Assembly (NCBI GenBank): GCA_907163375.1
Contig: CAJQUW010010372.1
Coordinates: forward strand, 136,501-200,500
Origin: Prostheceraeus crozeri
Taxonomy: Eukaryota > Platyhelminthes > Polycladida > Euryleptidae
Direction of reading: 5' to 3'
DNA: 64,000 nucleotides
Positions 42,246-53,870 of the stretch are shown here, one piece after another. Positions within the stretch are counted from its first letter, which is position 1. Each line of letters starts with the position of its first letter. Position numbers and translations under genes: made by a program. A model generated the notes under the pieces. The model made no database searches and was not told where the DNA came from. It worked only from the letters and a program-made list of their open reading frames with translations.

Positions 42246-44929
42246 TGAATTAAGTCTATAATTACATGCTGTTTTTATTTCATTGTTAAATAATGCATTC
42301 TTATAATCTTGAAATGTTATTTGGTTAGCCACTGATGCCTTTGAAATTCCTTTTAATGTTTTAGATGTTTTTGAACTTGTGCTAGAATTTGTGTTATAAC
42401 AATAACATTTAGGTTTTAAAAATACAGCTTCTGTTATGTGCTCTTCATTTCCTTCTAGTTCATCTTTTACTTTACATAAATCAGAAGAATGAATGATATC
42501 TTTCATTTTATTAATTTCTTCATCAAGTGAAGAATTATACGGTATTGTTAATTCTAAGAAAACGCTATCAGTATCTGTAAAGTGTAATTTATAGTTTTCG
42601 CCATAAGCAGGTGCTAAATAATCATATATAAATCTATACATAAATAGTTTAGCCAATTCTAATATAGTGAATCCTATAAAATTAAACTTATCATGTTTTA
42701 TAATGTTTCGTCTTAGATGCACTGCACATAGTTCATCACTGAATCTAGTAGTTCTTTTATATGTAGGTTTCCTTGTTAAATTTTGAAACCTATCTTTATC
42801 ATAAACTATTTCAATATTTTGTCTATTACGCACATTTTCAAAAGTCTCACCATACAATGCATTATTCATTAATTTAAAGAACACGCTTCCAAAATCATCT
42901 TTATTTCTTTTATCTATTTTACGTTTTTCAATATTGAACTCTATATAATCATTTAACCACCTACATTTTCTATACACTAGTTTCCGGTGAATTTTAACAA
43001 GAATCATTCCATGATCTAAATACCAATCTAGCATTCTTCCTTCAACAACATACTTTCCTTTATTACTTTGTGTTAAGTTCCTTTGTTGGCCTGTATTTCT
43101 TAGGAATTAAAGATTTTTGATAATCTGAAAAATCCTCTATATTGGGAATTTTGTTTTCGGGACAGAATGGATAATATTTTGTTGCGCCTTTTATATAATC
43201 AGGGCATGCTAAATCAACTTCATATATGTAACCATAATTATTTTCACCATCTAATGTAGGTTTGTATTCAAGAATGATTAAACAATTTTATAAACTGATC
43301 GCTTCTTGTATCATGCAAGAAGAATATAAGCTACTAAAATCATAATATAACAAATACTTTTCTCTCATGAATTCATCAACTGCTGCTTGACTCTCTTCAT
43401 TTGATATAAGTCCTTCTACATTTTGATTAAACAACTTTATAAACTGATCGCTTTCTTCTGGAGATAAAGGTTTATATATTCCATAATCATCAGGATTTAC
43501 TTTCTTATTATAACATTTAACATATCTATTACCTAGAGCAGATAAAACACCACCTCTAATTCCAGATTCCAAAAATAATAATTTATCATAAGAACTTTCT
43601 TCATGATATTTAAGTTTAACATTTGTATGTTTCAACCCTGCTAACCATGTTAATCCTGATGTAGAATAACAATAACATGGATCTATTCCGTAATATTCTA
43701 CATACATGTTACGAAAGTTTTCAAAAAGATCATCAAGGATTAATACATCTATCTGAAGATATTTCATTGTATAATCATACATTGTTCTACAATTTAACTC
43801 TCTCCAATTCTTTTCAGCTTCTGCATAGTCTTCTTCAGATAGTTGTGATTGTTTTAATGTTGATTTAAATTTATCACGTGAAGAAAGTTGATGTTCTTGC
43901 ATTATTTCATTTATTCTATTTATATCTCCAGTTAAATATTCGTAGGGAAAAATACCTTTTAAAGGTTTTAAATTATATTTATTTAATATTTTACATTGTT
44001 CAGGTTTCAAAGTTTTTCCCATGACCTCTAGTGAATAACGATTAAAAAATTTAAATGCATCTAATATTCTAATACAACCAAATTGCATTGAAAAATATTC
44101 TTCTTCTGTTTTACATAGTACGTTTGTTCTTAGTTGTTGTAATTTTTCAGATGAGAATAGATCTTTTATTATTAAATGGAAATCATATTTAGAACCATTG
44201 TAGAAATATAAAGGCACAAAGTTATATCTAAATTTATTAGCATTAAGATTACAAGAATTATGTGCTGCACCTCTATATAATCCATTTAGATTATCATGAT
44301 TTTTTACTTTATAAGTTGTAAATTCTTTTCCACAGTAATAACAATTTTTTTCATTATCAAATTGTACTAATTGGTCATACGTTAATGGAGGCATTGGTTT
44401 ATTTGTTTTAAGCAATTGTGAAAAATATTTTTGTAATTCTTCTATTTTCTTTGTAAACATTTCTGAACTATATTCACCATAGTATTGATAATATTCTGAT
44501 TTAAATAATTCAGGATAATTTGAATGAATGTACATTCCCCAACATAATGGTTTTTGTTCAAGCAAATGCTTACCAGAACTTTGTGTCATGTTAACATTAT
44601 ATGCTTCAAAATCACAATATATAATAAAGGGTACTTTATTTTTGTAATACCATTTATTATATACTAAATAATCTTCTTTAATAAAAGTATTTTTAACTGC
44701 TTCATTTTGTTGACAATTCTTCTTTAGTTCTAAAGCTCGTCATACATTGGAGACAGGGAAAATTTGCATTATCTGAAGATTATAGAAATATCTTTACACA
44801 ATATGTAATGACCTTGATAATATAGTATATTCGCTTGTGCTGGTTGCATTAACTGCTGCTTTAACATTTTTAACTTTTGTTGATATTCCTGTTGTAATAT
44901 TTCTAACTAATTGTTCAACGTGGTCATAC

Positions 44930-46036
44930 TCAATCAATAAAATAGCACTAAGCTTCCGAACAGAAACCACGTAATAAAAAACCAACAGTTTTTGCAAGGC
45001 CTTTCACCTGCGTCTTACAGGCATCTTCAGGCAATTGTGTTATTCTTCACATTTGAGATAATATATATACATCGTCAATTAACTTTCAAACATCACTGTC
45101 CAAGCATGTCAAATCAATTAGCACATGATATGAAAGGGAATCTTTTCATCAAGTCTTAACAATAGGCAGTCGACCCTGCAGAAGTAACTGATCCCTCGTA
45201 CCCGCCCCTCACACCAGAAGACCTTTCCATGCCTGGCTAATCTCCCACCTGTTGTTGAAACTCGCCGTCCTCTCAGATAACACCGCTTCCTTCACCTTTC
45301 TCTTATACCAATGCCCCTCACCAGCTAAAATCCGCCCTTCCCGCTTTTTCAACATTTTTCTTGTGCTCTTTTGTTCTCACCTCCAGACCTCGTTTTGTCT
45401 CTCCGATGTAAACTTTGTCACAATCTGAGCATGGAATACTGTAAATTACCTCTTTCCTTTCCATTGCCTCCCTCTTTCTTATGAGTCCTTTCCCGATAGA
45501 ACCGGAATTCTTCTCGAACACTTTTATCTTGTGCCTTCTCATAATGTTGTAAATTCTCTCAAACAAATTCTTTTGGTAAGGTAAACAGACTACTCCTTCC
45601 CAATTATCAACTTTCACATCTACATGTATTTTCTCCTTCCTGACTGATCGAAAGCATCTCTCTATGAAACCCCTGCTGTAACCATTCTGCCGAAAAGCCC
45701 ACTTCAGATGTTCAAATTCCTCCTCTCTATTGTCCCCGTCACATACCTTCATCGCTCGTCTTATCAAACCTTTCAAAACTCCCGACTTGACCCGTTCGCT
45801 GTGATTCGATCTTTCATTAATATATAAATCCGTGTGAGTTTTTCTTTCTGTAGACCTTGGTAATAATTCTTTTTTCTTTTCTCTCTAGCTCTACATCCAA
45901 GAATGCCAAACTCCTTGTATTCTCGTTTTCTGTCTCGTACGTGAATTTTATATCGGGATGAACCGAATTCGTAAATTCCACCAACTCTTCTATGTCTTCC
46001 CCATTGCCTTCCACTACATCCAAACAGTCATCTACA
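44930..46036 (-). mobile_element. Penelope-like element 2, 5'-truncated
   Basis: The coding part begins at the RT catalytic region (VDDCLDVVEGNGED), runs through LAFLDVELERKEKRIITKV, and after a frameshift near 45830 reaches a GIY-YIG part, VIYSIPCSDCDKVYIGETK with LEVRTKEHKK. The 3' untranslated region runs to about 44930. GAACAATTAG / GAACAGTTAG sequences at the two junctions may be the target duplication. It disrupts the Q-rich segment of polymerase B. It is distinct in sequence from element 1. Confidence 0.85.
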
Positions 46037-46369
46037 GATGTTTCTAACTGTTCTTGATATTTTTTTGAAATTGTTCTTCATATTGTTTTCGACATTGTTC
46101 TTCATATTGTTCATGATATTCCTTACTTAACATATTTATACCCATATGATATTCTTGTAGATTTTTTTGTTGACAATGTTCTTTATATTGTAGTAGATTT
46201 TTAGGATGACATTCTAGCTCATTAAATTGAGAATTACATTGTTGGTAGACTATGTATGATAATTTCAAATATTCTTTACCTTCAAGATTCAATTCTTTTT
46301 CAATATATTTGCGAAATAATATAGTTACTTCTTGTTGATATTCTTGTAGATATTGATTATGTAACATTT

Positions 46370-46425
46370 GTAACTCTTGTTGATATTCTTGTTGATATTC
46401 TTGTTGATATTGTTTTTTATATAGT
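46370..46425 (-). repeat. Q-rich short tandem repeat in polymerase B
   Basis: Repeated 15-bp units encode (Q)QEYQ; they are read on the minus strand as QYQQEYQQEYQQE. This is an unusual low-complexity insertion between the N-terminal domain and the finger. Confidence 0.7.
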
Positions 46426-47788
46426 TGCGGTAACATCTTTAACTTATGTATATATTCTGACGATAGAGACGAACGCTCGGTTTCGTACTCATAGGGAAAT
46501 CCACATCCTTTATAATTATTATGATTAATCATCATTGGTGATAATGTTTTTATAATTTCATATTTTTCAGTACATATTACATTTCCTTTGTAAATAATAT
46601 TATGATGCATGTAATTTCCTCTTTCATTGTATACTATTTCTATTTGGCATAAATTTTTGTTATTCAATTATAATTCTTTTAAGTTGTTATAAACAATGTT
46701 ATTAACTTCAATATCTCCGGCATATAAGGGAGTAATACCACCAATAGAAACATACTTCACATTTAATTCAAAAACATTTACTTCTATTAAATTTTTATTC
46801 TTTTTGTGAAACTTTATTAACCTACTATAATCACATGGAAATTCATCCAAGCCATCAGAGAGATCAAATTCATTTATATATTCTTCTTTTGTTATAATGA
46901 CTTAGTCTTTCTTTGTGATATTTTGCAGGATGTAAATGTGCTATAACACTCCACAGAAAACAATATTCATCTTCATTCTGTATGTTGATTATTTGTGGAG
47001 AACTGAAAGGAAGGGGTATGTAACTACCATCAGTATTATTTTTATATTTGTCAATTACTATTTTCTTAGATAGTATTGCAATAAATCTCCAACCAGATTC
47101 ACGCAACTCAGCTTCAGTTATAGCATCTTTTAATTTATTTATCATTGTTTCAAATATGGGTTGTATATCATTTATATCATGAATTTCTTGTGTCTGTGTA
47201 AAATGTCCTTGTAATATTTCTTCAGTCATTCCATCGGGTCCAGTTTTTGTATAAAGTAATTCTACATTCATATAACATTTGAAAGATTTCTTAAATATAT
47301 TATAGAAGTTTGTTAATACATCATAAAACGTTTCATCGGTTTCATTATGTTCAACAGATTCATCAAATAGATATTTTATAACTGTTACAGCTTCGTCGGT
47401 TTCGTCAGTTTCATTAAATAAATTTCTTATATCTGTTTCGGGCGAAGTACTAGAACCTTCGATTTCCCCAAAAACATCTTCACTATTAAAAACTTTTTTA
47501 TATTCCGAATGTGAATAATCATCAAATATTTTTAAAACTTATATATCAGTAGGTAATGTTTCTAGATAGTTTTTGTAATTATTTAATTTTGATATATTTC
47601 CTTCATCAGCTCGATCTACATTTTGTAAATGCATTTTACTTTTCAAATGAGATTGATAACTTCTTTTTGTGTGTAACTGTCTTTTACATAAGACACAATA
47701 AAACTTGGCATTTTCCATTATTTTTCAGTTTTTAAAGAAAAAATTTGTGTTTTAATTTTACATATAAATTTTAGATCTTATAAATTTT

Positions 47789-48124
47789 TTAGATGAAGGC
47801 AGGAATATTTAATTGTTGCAATGTTTTTAAATCATATACTGCTAAATGTTCTTTATTAATTAACCACCATAAATTATTATAAGCCAAAAATACTCTGAAA
47901 CTTCGCAAACAAAGTGGAAAATCATTTGTTTTAGTGTATTTTAATATACCGTGTATTATTTTGTAATCTTTGACGAACTGCATATATTTTCGATGGTAAT
48001 GAAATTTAACTTCTTGTTTAGGTGTAAGAGGATTTCTAGGATGACGATAATTTTTTAAAACTGGCACATGTTCTATTTTATACATTTTTTCGTGCAACTT
48101 TTTGTCGTGTAACTTTTTCTCCAA
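47789..48124 (-). CDS. Unrecognised basic protein (111 aa)
   Basis: An intact frame starting at 48124. It is rich in Lys and His at the N-terminus (EKKLHDKKLHEKMYKIEH). It has an aromatic middle (KFHYHRKYMQFVKDYK) and an LAYNNLWWLINKEHLAVYDL end. No domain is recognised. It lies 71 bp upstream of polymerase B on the same strand, so it may be cotranscribed. Confidence 0.45.
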   Translation of the reverse strand: MEKKLHDKKLHEKMYKIEHVPVLKNYRHPRNPLTPKQEVKFHYHRKYMQFVKDYKIIHGILKYTKTNDFPLCLRSFRVFLAYNNLWWLINKEHLAVYDLKTLQQLNIPAFI

Positions 48125-48194
48125 GATTCATTTATCGCATCCATCATTTTTTAGAAAAAAAATGCGTATCCAAAATTTATATCTAAAAATATAA

Positions 48195-48604
48195 CTAATT
48201 AATTATAGCACTCACGCCGTTTATTATTGGTTTTTTATCTTCAATTGTTTGTTTTGCTTCAGCTAATGTAGATGTGGCATCAGATATTATTGGTGTTGCT
48301 TTTTTCAAAGAATTTCTTACATCATCAATTCCAGATTTTAAACATTTTAATGTATTATTATTTTCTAATATACTAGCTTAGCTATTGGTATACCAAATTT
48401 TGCATTTAAATAATTATCAAAATAAAATGTTTCAGGAATAATTGTTAGTGGTACTTTTGCTTCATTTTCTAAAAAGATAATTATTTCTTCTACAGGTTGA
48501 GGTGTTACTTTCGCATACATTCTAATATCAAAGTCTTGAGAGTTATTGTATATTTCACGTTCAGTATCTATTAATATATTCAAATCTTTATCATATATTT
48601 GCAT
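48195..48604 (-). pseudogene. Unrecognised Polinton 2 protein, one frameshift
   Basis: It starts MQIYDKDLNILIDTEREIYN at 48604 and is open to 48365. A shifted frame then continues with DDVRNSLKKATPIISDATST and stops at 48195. The C-terminal half looks like a regular helix with Ala/Thr/Lys. The function is not recognised. Confidence 0.45.
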
Positions 48605-48612
48605 TTGCTCAA

Positions 48613-49608
48613 TTATAGATTAGGACAAAGTGTTACATGTCGCGGAAATATTTTCTTCAATATAATTTTTTGACAACCTCTACACTTTACTTTTTCTTTT
48701 AAACAATCCTTACACTGATATTTACTATCATAAAACTCTGTCTTAGGTTTAATAATTTGACAATTTGTACATTGTCTTGTAGAATTTATAAAAGAATTAT
48801 AATGATTAGTATTTCCTTAACTTGTGAAATATTTATTATAATTACGACATAGCTGATCTTTCATTTTATATTTTATTTTATCTTTTTTAGCCTCCTCTGG
48901 TTGCTCACATAATTTTAAATGACGTGCAAAATTTTTAGACGTTATATTTTTATTACAACCAGAACCTATTTTTTTCGTATTACATTGCACAGATTGTCGT
49001 GCATCCATAGATTGCCTAGCTTGAAGAATTTTATTTTTTTGTGGCATGTGAACTTCTTCCTGATTTTGATCGACATGATTATTCTGTACTAGATGATTAT
49101 TTGGAACTACATGATTATTCTGTACTAGATGATTATTTGGAACTACATGATTATTCTGTACTAGATGATTATTTGGAACTAAATAATTGTTATTTGGACC
49201 TACATGATTATTCTGTACTAGATGATTATTTGGAACTAAATAATTATTATTTGGACCTACGTTATTTTTGCTAGCTGTATAAAGATTTTGTCCTTGTTGA
49301 GGTATAAACAAATGTTGCAATTGTTGAATATTTCACATAGGTTGAATTTCTTGAAAAGGTTGCATATTTTGAATAGGTTGCATATTTTGACCTTGTTGAG
49401 GTATAAACAAATTTTTTAATTGTTGTGATTGACGAATGTATTGCTTATATGTCATAGGTAGTAATTGTTGCATACTTGACATAGGTTGCATATTTTGTTG
49501 AGATTGTTCTATAAGTTGACCACATGGTGTATATTTCGTATCTGAATATAAGAACGCTTGATTTGTAAAACGCTTATTACAAACTTGACAAATTTGAGTC
49601 ATTTCCAT
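48613..49608 (-). pseudogene. N/Q-rich repeat protein with zinc-binding ends
   Basis: It starts at 49608 after CATAAAA. The N-terminal finger is CQVCNKRFTNQAF. Met/Gln-rich repeats follow, then a stop at 49333, then a 12-residue tandem repeat (NNHLVQNNHVVP). Next is a CNTKKIGSGCNK...HLKLC finger, a stop at 48817 and a last Cys-rich part (CTNCQIIKPKTEFYDSKYQC, CRGC, H...C). All parts are in one frame, so only two nonsense codons disable it. It may bind nucleic acid and self-assemble through its Asn/Gln repeats; this is inference. Confidence 0.5.
49077..49262 (-). repeat. 36-bp coding minisatellite (12-aa NNH repeat)
   Basis: Three near-identical 36-bp units (49077, 49113, 49149) are followed by two 57-bp variants containing an extra NNNYLVP-type insert. 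The reading frame is maintained through all copies. Confidence 0.85.
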
Positions 49609-50316
49609 TTTTATGTGAGAAAAATTTATTTTTTATTTTCATGAGAAAATAATTTTTATTTTTTTATTTCCATGACATATCTTTTATTGTTAAAAAATGA
49701 TGTTACCAAATGTTGGTGGAGGTGCATATATCCCGAATAATCGTGAATCAGAAATAAAAAATTATATCATAAAAACTGGAGACGTTTTATCTGGTCCATT
49801 GCATCTTTCTATTCTTCTGCAACAAAATACAGAGTTAACAAATAAACAATATGTTGATACACAAATCAATGACTTAAAAGAAAAATATATAATCGCAGGT
49901 CTGTGGCGCTTACTTACAAAAAATAGAGGAATTTTGACGCTAAAAATAGAGGAAATGAAAAATGATTCTTTTGCAAAATTCTAACTTATTTGTGGTATGT
50001 CCAAGTGTGTTTGGAAAATTACACAGCAAAAAACGGTTTTTCAACTCAATGAATTGTCTCTAGAACTAGTTCCCTATATACCGCTTGTCCTTCACCCCGG
50101 CACTATGTATCAACTCCAGCATTTGAGAATTCTCTTGGCGGCATCAAAATCTGAAGAAGAAAGATTTGTACAGAGGATGTAGACTTCATGATGCAATATA
50201 CACGTGGACGTGCCCTTGGAATAATAGCCTTTTTCTCAAGAAACTTTACATCAGTTGTTTTTGAATGTAGATAGAGAGAAATCTGAAAGTGATCATTTAA
50301 CCTTTAACAGCGTAGT

Positions 50317-52490
50317 TTAGTCGAAAATCAGTCGACTTACCATCTGCAATTTTACTTTGCTTAGGCAATGGCCTATATCTTGAATGAGACAGATTCTCCG
50401 TGAACTTTCGCTTATTTGAGTTCTGTTTATTTTGCATTTTTTGTATCTCATCCAGCTTCGTTTGAGCACTACTCCAATATTCTCGACATTCTTATTTTGG
50501 ATTGCTGTTTTGATTTTTGCACTAGCTTCTTTCATCAAATTATTTGCCACGGACATTTCTCTCTCCATTATTCGATCCATATCGTGGAATTCCCGCAATC
50601 TTGAATTGATATTTTCTTTTTCAATTTCGACCTGTTCTTGTTCCGCTTCGGCTTTGGATGTATCTTCCTTACTTTTTGACGCTTTTGATTTCTGTATGCT
50701 GTCTTTGTAGGTGGCTCGAGCAGCGGTCATTCTTTCTATCAGCGACTTTGTTATCGGCAAATTTTCAGGTTTCTCTCCCAACGACATCAAGCTGTCATTA
50801 GTAGTTCTAAGAGCCTTAATACTTGAAGAGACAAAGACGTTCTAGTAGTGACCATAAAGAACTTATTCCGTGAAAAGCCTCTTTCAACATCTGCACTTCC
50901 GTGAAAGAAGCACAATACTGCTTTACTCAACTTTGTCAAAATTGGGTACTTAATCTGTCCATCAGTCCGCTTCGAAAAAAAATTATTTCTCGGATACCAA
51001 AGTTATATTATTCTGCCAAATATTTCGGCTTCCGCATTCGTCAGTGGCAATAGAGCACAGAATGATGTTACAATTGCAGGACTGCATGAAGAACCTGTTG
51101 TGAATAGTTATCAATTAAAAGTCAATACCCTTTGAGATAAAAAGTCAAAACAAGCACTCTACTGAATAAAAGTAGACAGTAACTACGTAGATGAAATAAA
51201 ATATGACACGGCAATAAAAACAAGCAATCATTTCAATAAGAAAATAAACAATGATACATAAGTATAAGAAGGCTCAATGAAGAGAAAATGAGGTACTCAA
51301 GACAAAGTCAAAGAGACTCCACGGTATCCATTCATCAATTCGAACTCGTTTGATAGTTTGCGGATGTATAATGCTTCAAGCTTCTTCCTCTTCGCTTTAT
51401 GACTTTATTGACTTTTAATTGATAACTATTCACAACAGGTTCTTCATGCAGTCCTGCAATTGTAACATCATTCTGTGCTCTATTGCCACTGACGAAGGCG
51501 GAAGCCGAAATATTTGGCAGAATAATATAACTTTGGTATCCGAGAAATAATTTTTTTTCGAATTATGAATGACCGGATACGTGGAGGACAGCCTACCTTG
51601 GCCACTTGCGCATCAGTCCGCTTAATTTGAAATACTTTGCTCCAGTATGCGTCAACTAGAACGGAAGAGTACCACGACTCCTGGATCAATGGTTCGATGG
51701 AATATTGCATCCATTCATCCACGAGTTAATCAATCTCGTTTGGTTTCACAACAGCTTTCAAGTTTTGGCTTAATATTTTGACATGAGTCAATCCGTTTTC
51801 TTCCGTTCTGCATGAAGGGCTCATGCACCGCTAAGACTTCAAAACAGGATTAGAAAGTGGGAGCTTTTTCGATAGGTGTCCCGCAACCGCGACGTAAAAC
51901 CTTTTGACATCGGCCCGAAAACTCAAGTGCTGTGATGGAGTACAATGTTTGAGTAACGATTCTGCTTTTACCCTATGTGAATTGTCTCAAGTTGGTTTTC
52001 AGTACATTCCATGTCAATTTCTAAAAGCTGATGTCCTTCTTTTTGTGCAACAGTGTTCGGTCGGATGAATCTCAACAGTAACATTCTGATCAAATCAGAC
52101 AACTGGGTGGGTGTACAATAAATGTACAAGCGGGCCTTCCGTTTGGAAAAAACGTTCAAATTTGTCAAAAACCGATGAAACAGAGACAATGAAATGGATT
52201 TCGGCTTCGAAGGTTCTATCCTGCAGTGCAGCTACCATTCTGTTGTATCGAGCGTTGGATGTGCAAATTTTGTTATTCTGTTTTATAGACACTAAGAAAT
52301 ATTGCTTCAGTGCAACAAATTGCTCTGTTAATCTGATACACACAGGTCCCAGTGACAGCATCATTAATGTAAACTCCACCTGTAAATTATGCAAAAAACA
52401 CATCCGAAATCTGTTCAACGTATACTTGTATACTTTCCCCACTGATGTCTTTAACAATGATACATCATTATCAACATTAATACATTTTTA
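50317..52490 (-). pseudogene. hAT-family transposase remnant
   Basis: In minus-strand order: CIRLTEQFVALKQYFL, FDKFERFFQTEGPLVHLLY and LIRMLLLRFIRPNTV (52457-51968); WYSSVLVDAYWSKVFQIKR (51722-51600); KAVLCFFHGSADVERGFSRN (near 50920), the dimerisation-domain signature; then a helical C-terminus to 50317. This order matches a large animal family of hAT-derived transposases with an LSHGNADVERGFS-type motif. Many frames are broken, and a 157-bp foldback interrupts the middle. Confidence 0.75.
50971..51562. repeat. Large foldback with 157-bp near-identical arms
   Basis: Arms at 50971-51127 and 51406-51562 are inverse copies; one mismatch was noticed (CGCATTCG versus CGCCTTCG). The loop is 278 bp. 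The arms include transposase coding sequence (YYSAKYFGFRLRQWQ), so a piece of the gene was copied in reverse. Confidence 0.92.
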
Positions 52491-53300
52491 GAGGAAATAG
52501 AGGAAATTTTCTAAAATAGAGCATTTAAGAGGAGAGGGACCAAAAATTGAGGAAATAGAGGACCTGCCACAGGCCTGTAAACGATGTTTTGGTTCCACTG
52601 ATGAATGAATTAAAGTTGCTTAAACTTAATGACAAATCATCAAACGAAAAATTATTAAAACTTGATAAAAAGGATAAAGAGCTAGAAGTAAATATAGGAG
52701 AACTTTTTAAAAAAAATTTCAGAACAATCAAACATTTTAATATTACTTTCTATAAAGTTAAAATCTGCAGTCATTAAAAATAAACATCAGATACAACTAT
52801 TGAAAGAACAATTAGAAAATGAACTAGAAAAACTTCCTAAGAAAATTTTTAAAGATTTAAATAAGTTACAAGCTAAATTCCAAAAAAGTGTTGATGAATT
52901 AAGTTCCAAAATTACTCAACAAATGAAAAACATGAATAGAATAATAAATGAAGTAAACTCACTTAATCAAAAAGTTGATAAAATGAAAACTTTTAAAATC
53001 AATTTAGAAAATGAATTAAAGAAAAATTATAAAGGAAATCAAAAACAGCTAGATGCTGTTAGAAATCAGTTAGATGTTCTTAAAATTAAGTTGAAGGCTC
53101 TTAAAACGGATTTAAAGATGAATCAGCAGAACATGCAAGTTAATAGAAAAGAAATTAAAATACATCACACGCTGCTTAACGCAATAGAGAGTGCAAAAGC
53201 AAATTAATGAAGTTATCACGCGGTTGTTGTACATTCACATACGTAAATCTTAATCATAAACGTAAATATTTTTCCCAAAAGTCAAATTTAATCCTAAAAA

Positions 53301-53792
53301 ATGCCTATAATTTATAAACACAATCTTAAACATTTTGCTTCAAATAAAAAAATTGCTCATGAACCATCTATGAAATCTGTTTACCATATTGACAATGTAG
53401 AAACTATTCAAAAAGAAGGAGATGGAATATTTTCTGGCATCAGTGATAATATAGGAAGCATCGGTAATGTTATTGAAAATAACAAAGATTTGATTACATC
53501 TGCTGCAAAAGGAGCCGTTGCTATAGGTAGTGCAGCTAGTGCAATATCAAATGCTGTTAAGTCTCAAAACGAATTAAAACAACTAGAAACTGTTCGTCAA
53601 CTTAAGAATGATTCTGAAGAACTAAAAAAATTAAAAAACCTTTCAGAGGAAACAAAAAACAAAATTGCTAACATAGCCGCGGCAGGTGAAAAATTGAGGA
53701 GTAGTACTCCGTCTGAAAGTAAACAGGAGAAGAAAACAATTGAAATAAGAAGTAATGGAACGCAGTTAGGTGCTGGTTTAGCAAAATTCTAA
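53301..53792 (+). CDS. Small Ala/Gly-helical virion-type protein (163 aa)
   Basis: An intact frame from an ATG at 53301 preceded by CCTAAAAA. The N-terminus is PIIYKHNLKHFASNKKIAHE. A GIFSGISDNIGSIGNVIENN segment and an AAKGAVAIGSAASAISNAV helix follow, then a charged coiled tail. The amphipathic Gly/Ala stretch resembles membrane-lytic or minor capsid proteins (adenovirus pVI-like by position, just before the major capsid gene). The role is inferred. Confidence 0.55.
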   Translation: MPIIYKHNLKHFASNKKIAHEPSMKSVYHIDNVETIQKEGDGIFSGISDNIGSIGNVIENNKDLITSAAKGAVAIGSAASAISNAVKSQNELKQLETVRQLKNDSEELKKLKNLSEETKNKIANIAAAGEKLRSSTPSESKQEKKTIEIRSNGTQLGAGLAKF

Positions 53793-53870
53793 AAATTCGA
53801 AACGGAAACCTAAGAAAATATTTTTTCTGTGTGTGAGAAAAAACAAAAAGTAAAATTATTTTTTATAAAA

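Larger units (their letters stand above)
42234..47718 (-). pseudogene. POLB: Protein-primed DNA polymerase B of Polinton 2, interrupted
   Basis: The ATG is at 47718 (FYCVLCKRQLHTKRSYQSH, a C2H2 finger). The N-terminal domain includes WRFIAILSKKIVIDKYKN and DEYCFLWSVIAHLHPAKYH, then Q-rich repeats (QQEYQQEYQQE). Penelope element 2 splits the gene at about 46037-44930. It then resumes with a finger (CLQCMTSF), exonuclease motif IIYCDFEAY, CYYCGKEF / HNSCNL, YNGSKYDFHLI, palm motif A YYDFSSLYSS, motif B KLMNNALYGE, motif C HFTDTDSVFLE and KTLKGI. Breaks include a stop near 47541, frameshifts near 46860 and 44735, and a gap between 43288 and 43034. The last ~40 residues are replaced by the Penelope 1 junction. 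Confidence 0.92.
49896..52577. mobile_element. hAT transposon inside the fibre-like gene
   Basis: The left terminus is CAGGTCTGTGGC and the right terminus is GCCACAGGCCTG, an inverted match in 11 of 12. The flanks TAATCG / TAAACG may be a worn target duplication. It contains a decayed transposase on the minus strand and a large internal foldback. Confidence 0.8.
49697..53207 (+). pseudogene. Fibre-like coiled-coil protein split by a hAT element
   Basis: The ATG at 49697 follows TTGTTAAAAA. The first exon-like part reads KNYIIKTGDVLSGPLHLS and NTELTNKQYVDTQINDLKEK. This resembles the start of fibre or tail-spike proteins, in which a SGPL...LTNK.YVDT segment precedes a shaft. The hAT at 49896-52577 interrupts it, and the frame is continuous on the other side. 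The rest is a long coiled coil (KLLKLDKKDKELEV; FQKSVDELSSKITQQMKNMN) ending at 53207, with one frame break near 52740. It is a possible virion spike or fibre. It is the best candidate for the receptor-facing protein, by inference only. Confidence 0.55.

Noticed and set aside
49041-49274. 77-codon plus-strand frame with repeated LHDYSVLDDYLE
   Set aside because: It is the antisense reading of the 36-bp coding minisatellite; the minus strand has the zinc motifs and the start context.
49888-52585. 8-bp target duplication for the hAT in the fibre-like gene
   Set aside because: The flanking octamers TATAATCG and TAAACGAT do not match; only a worn TAATCG/TAAACG similarity remains.
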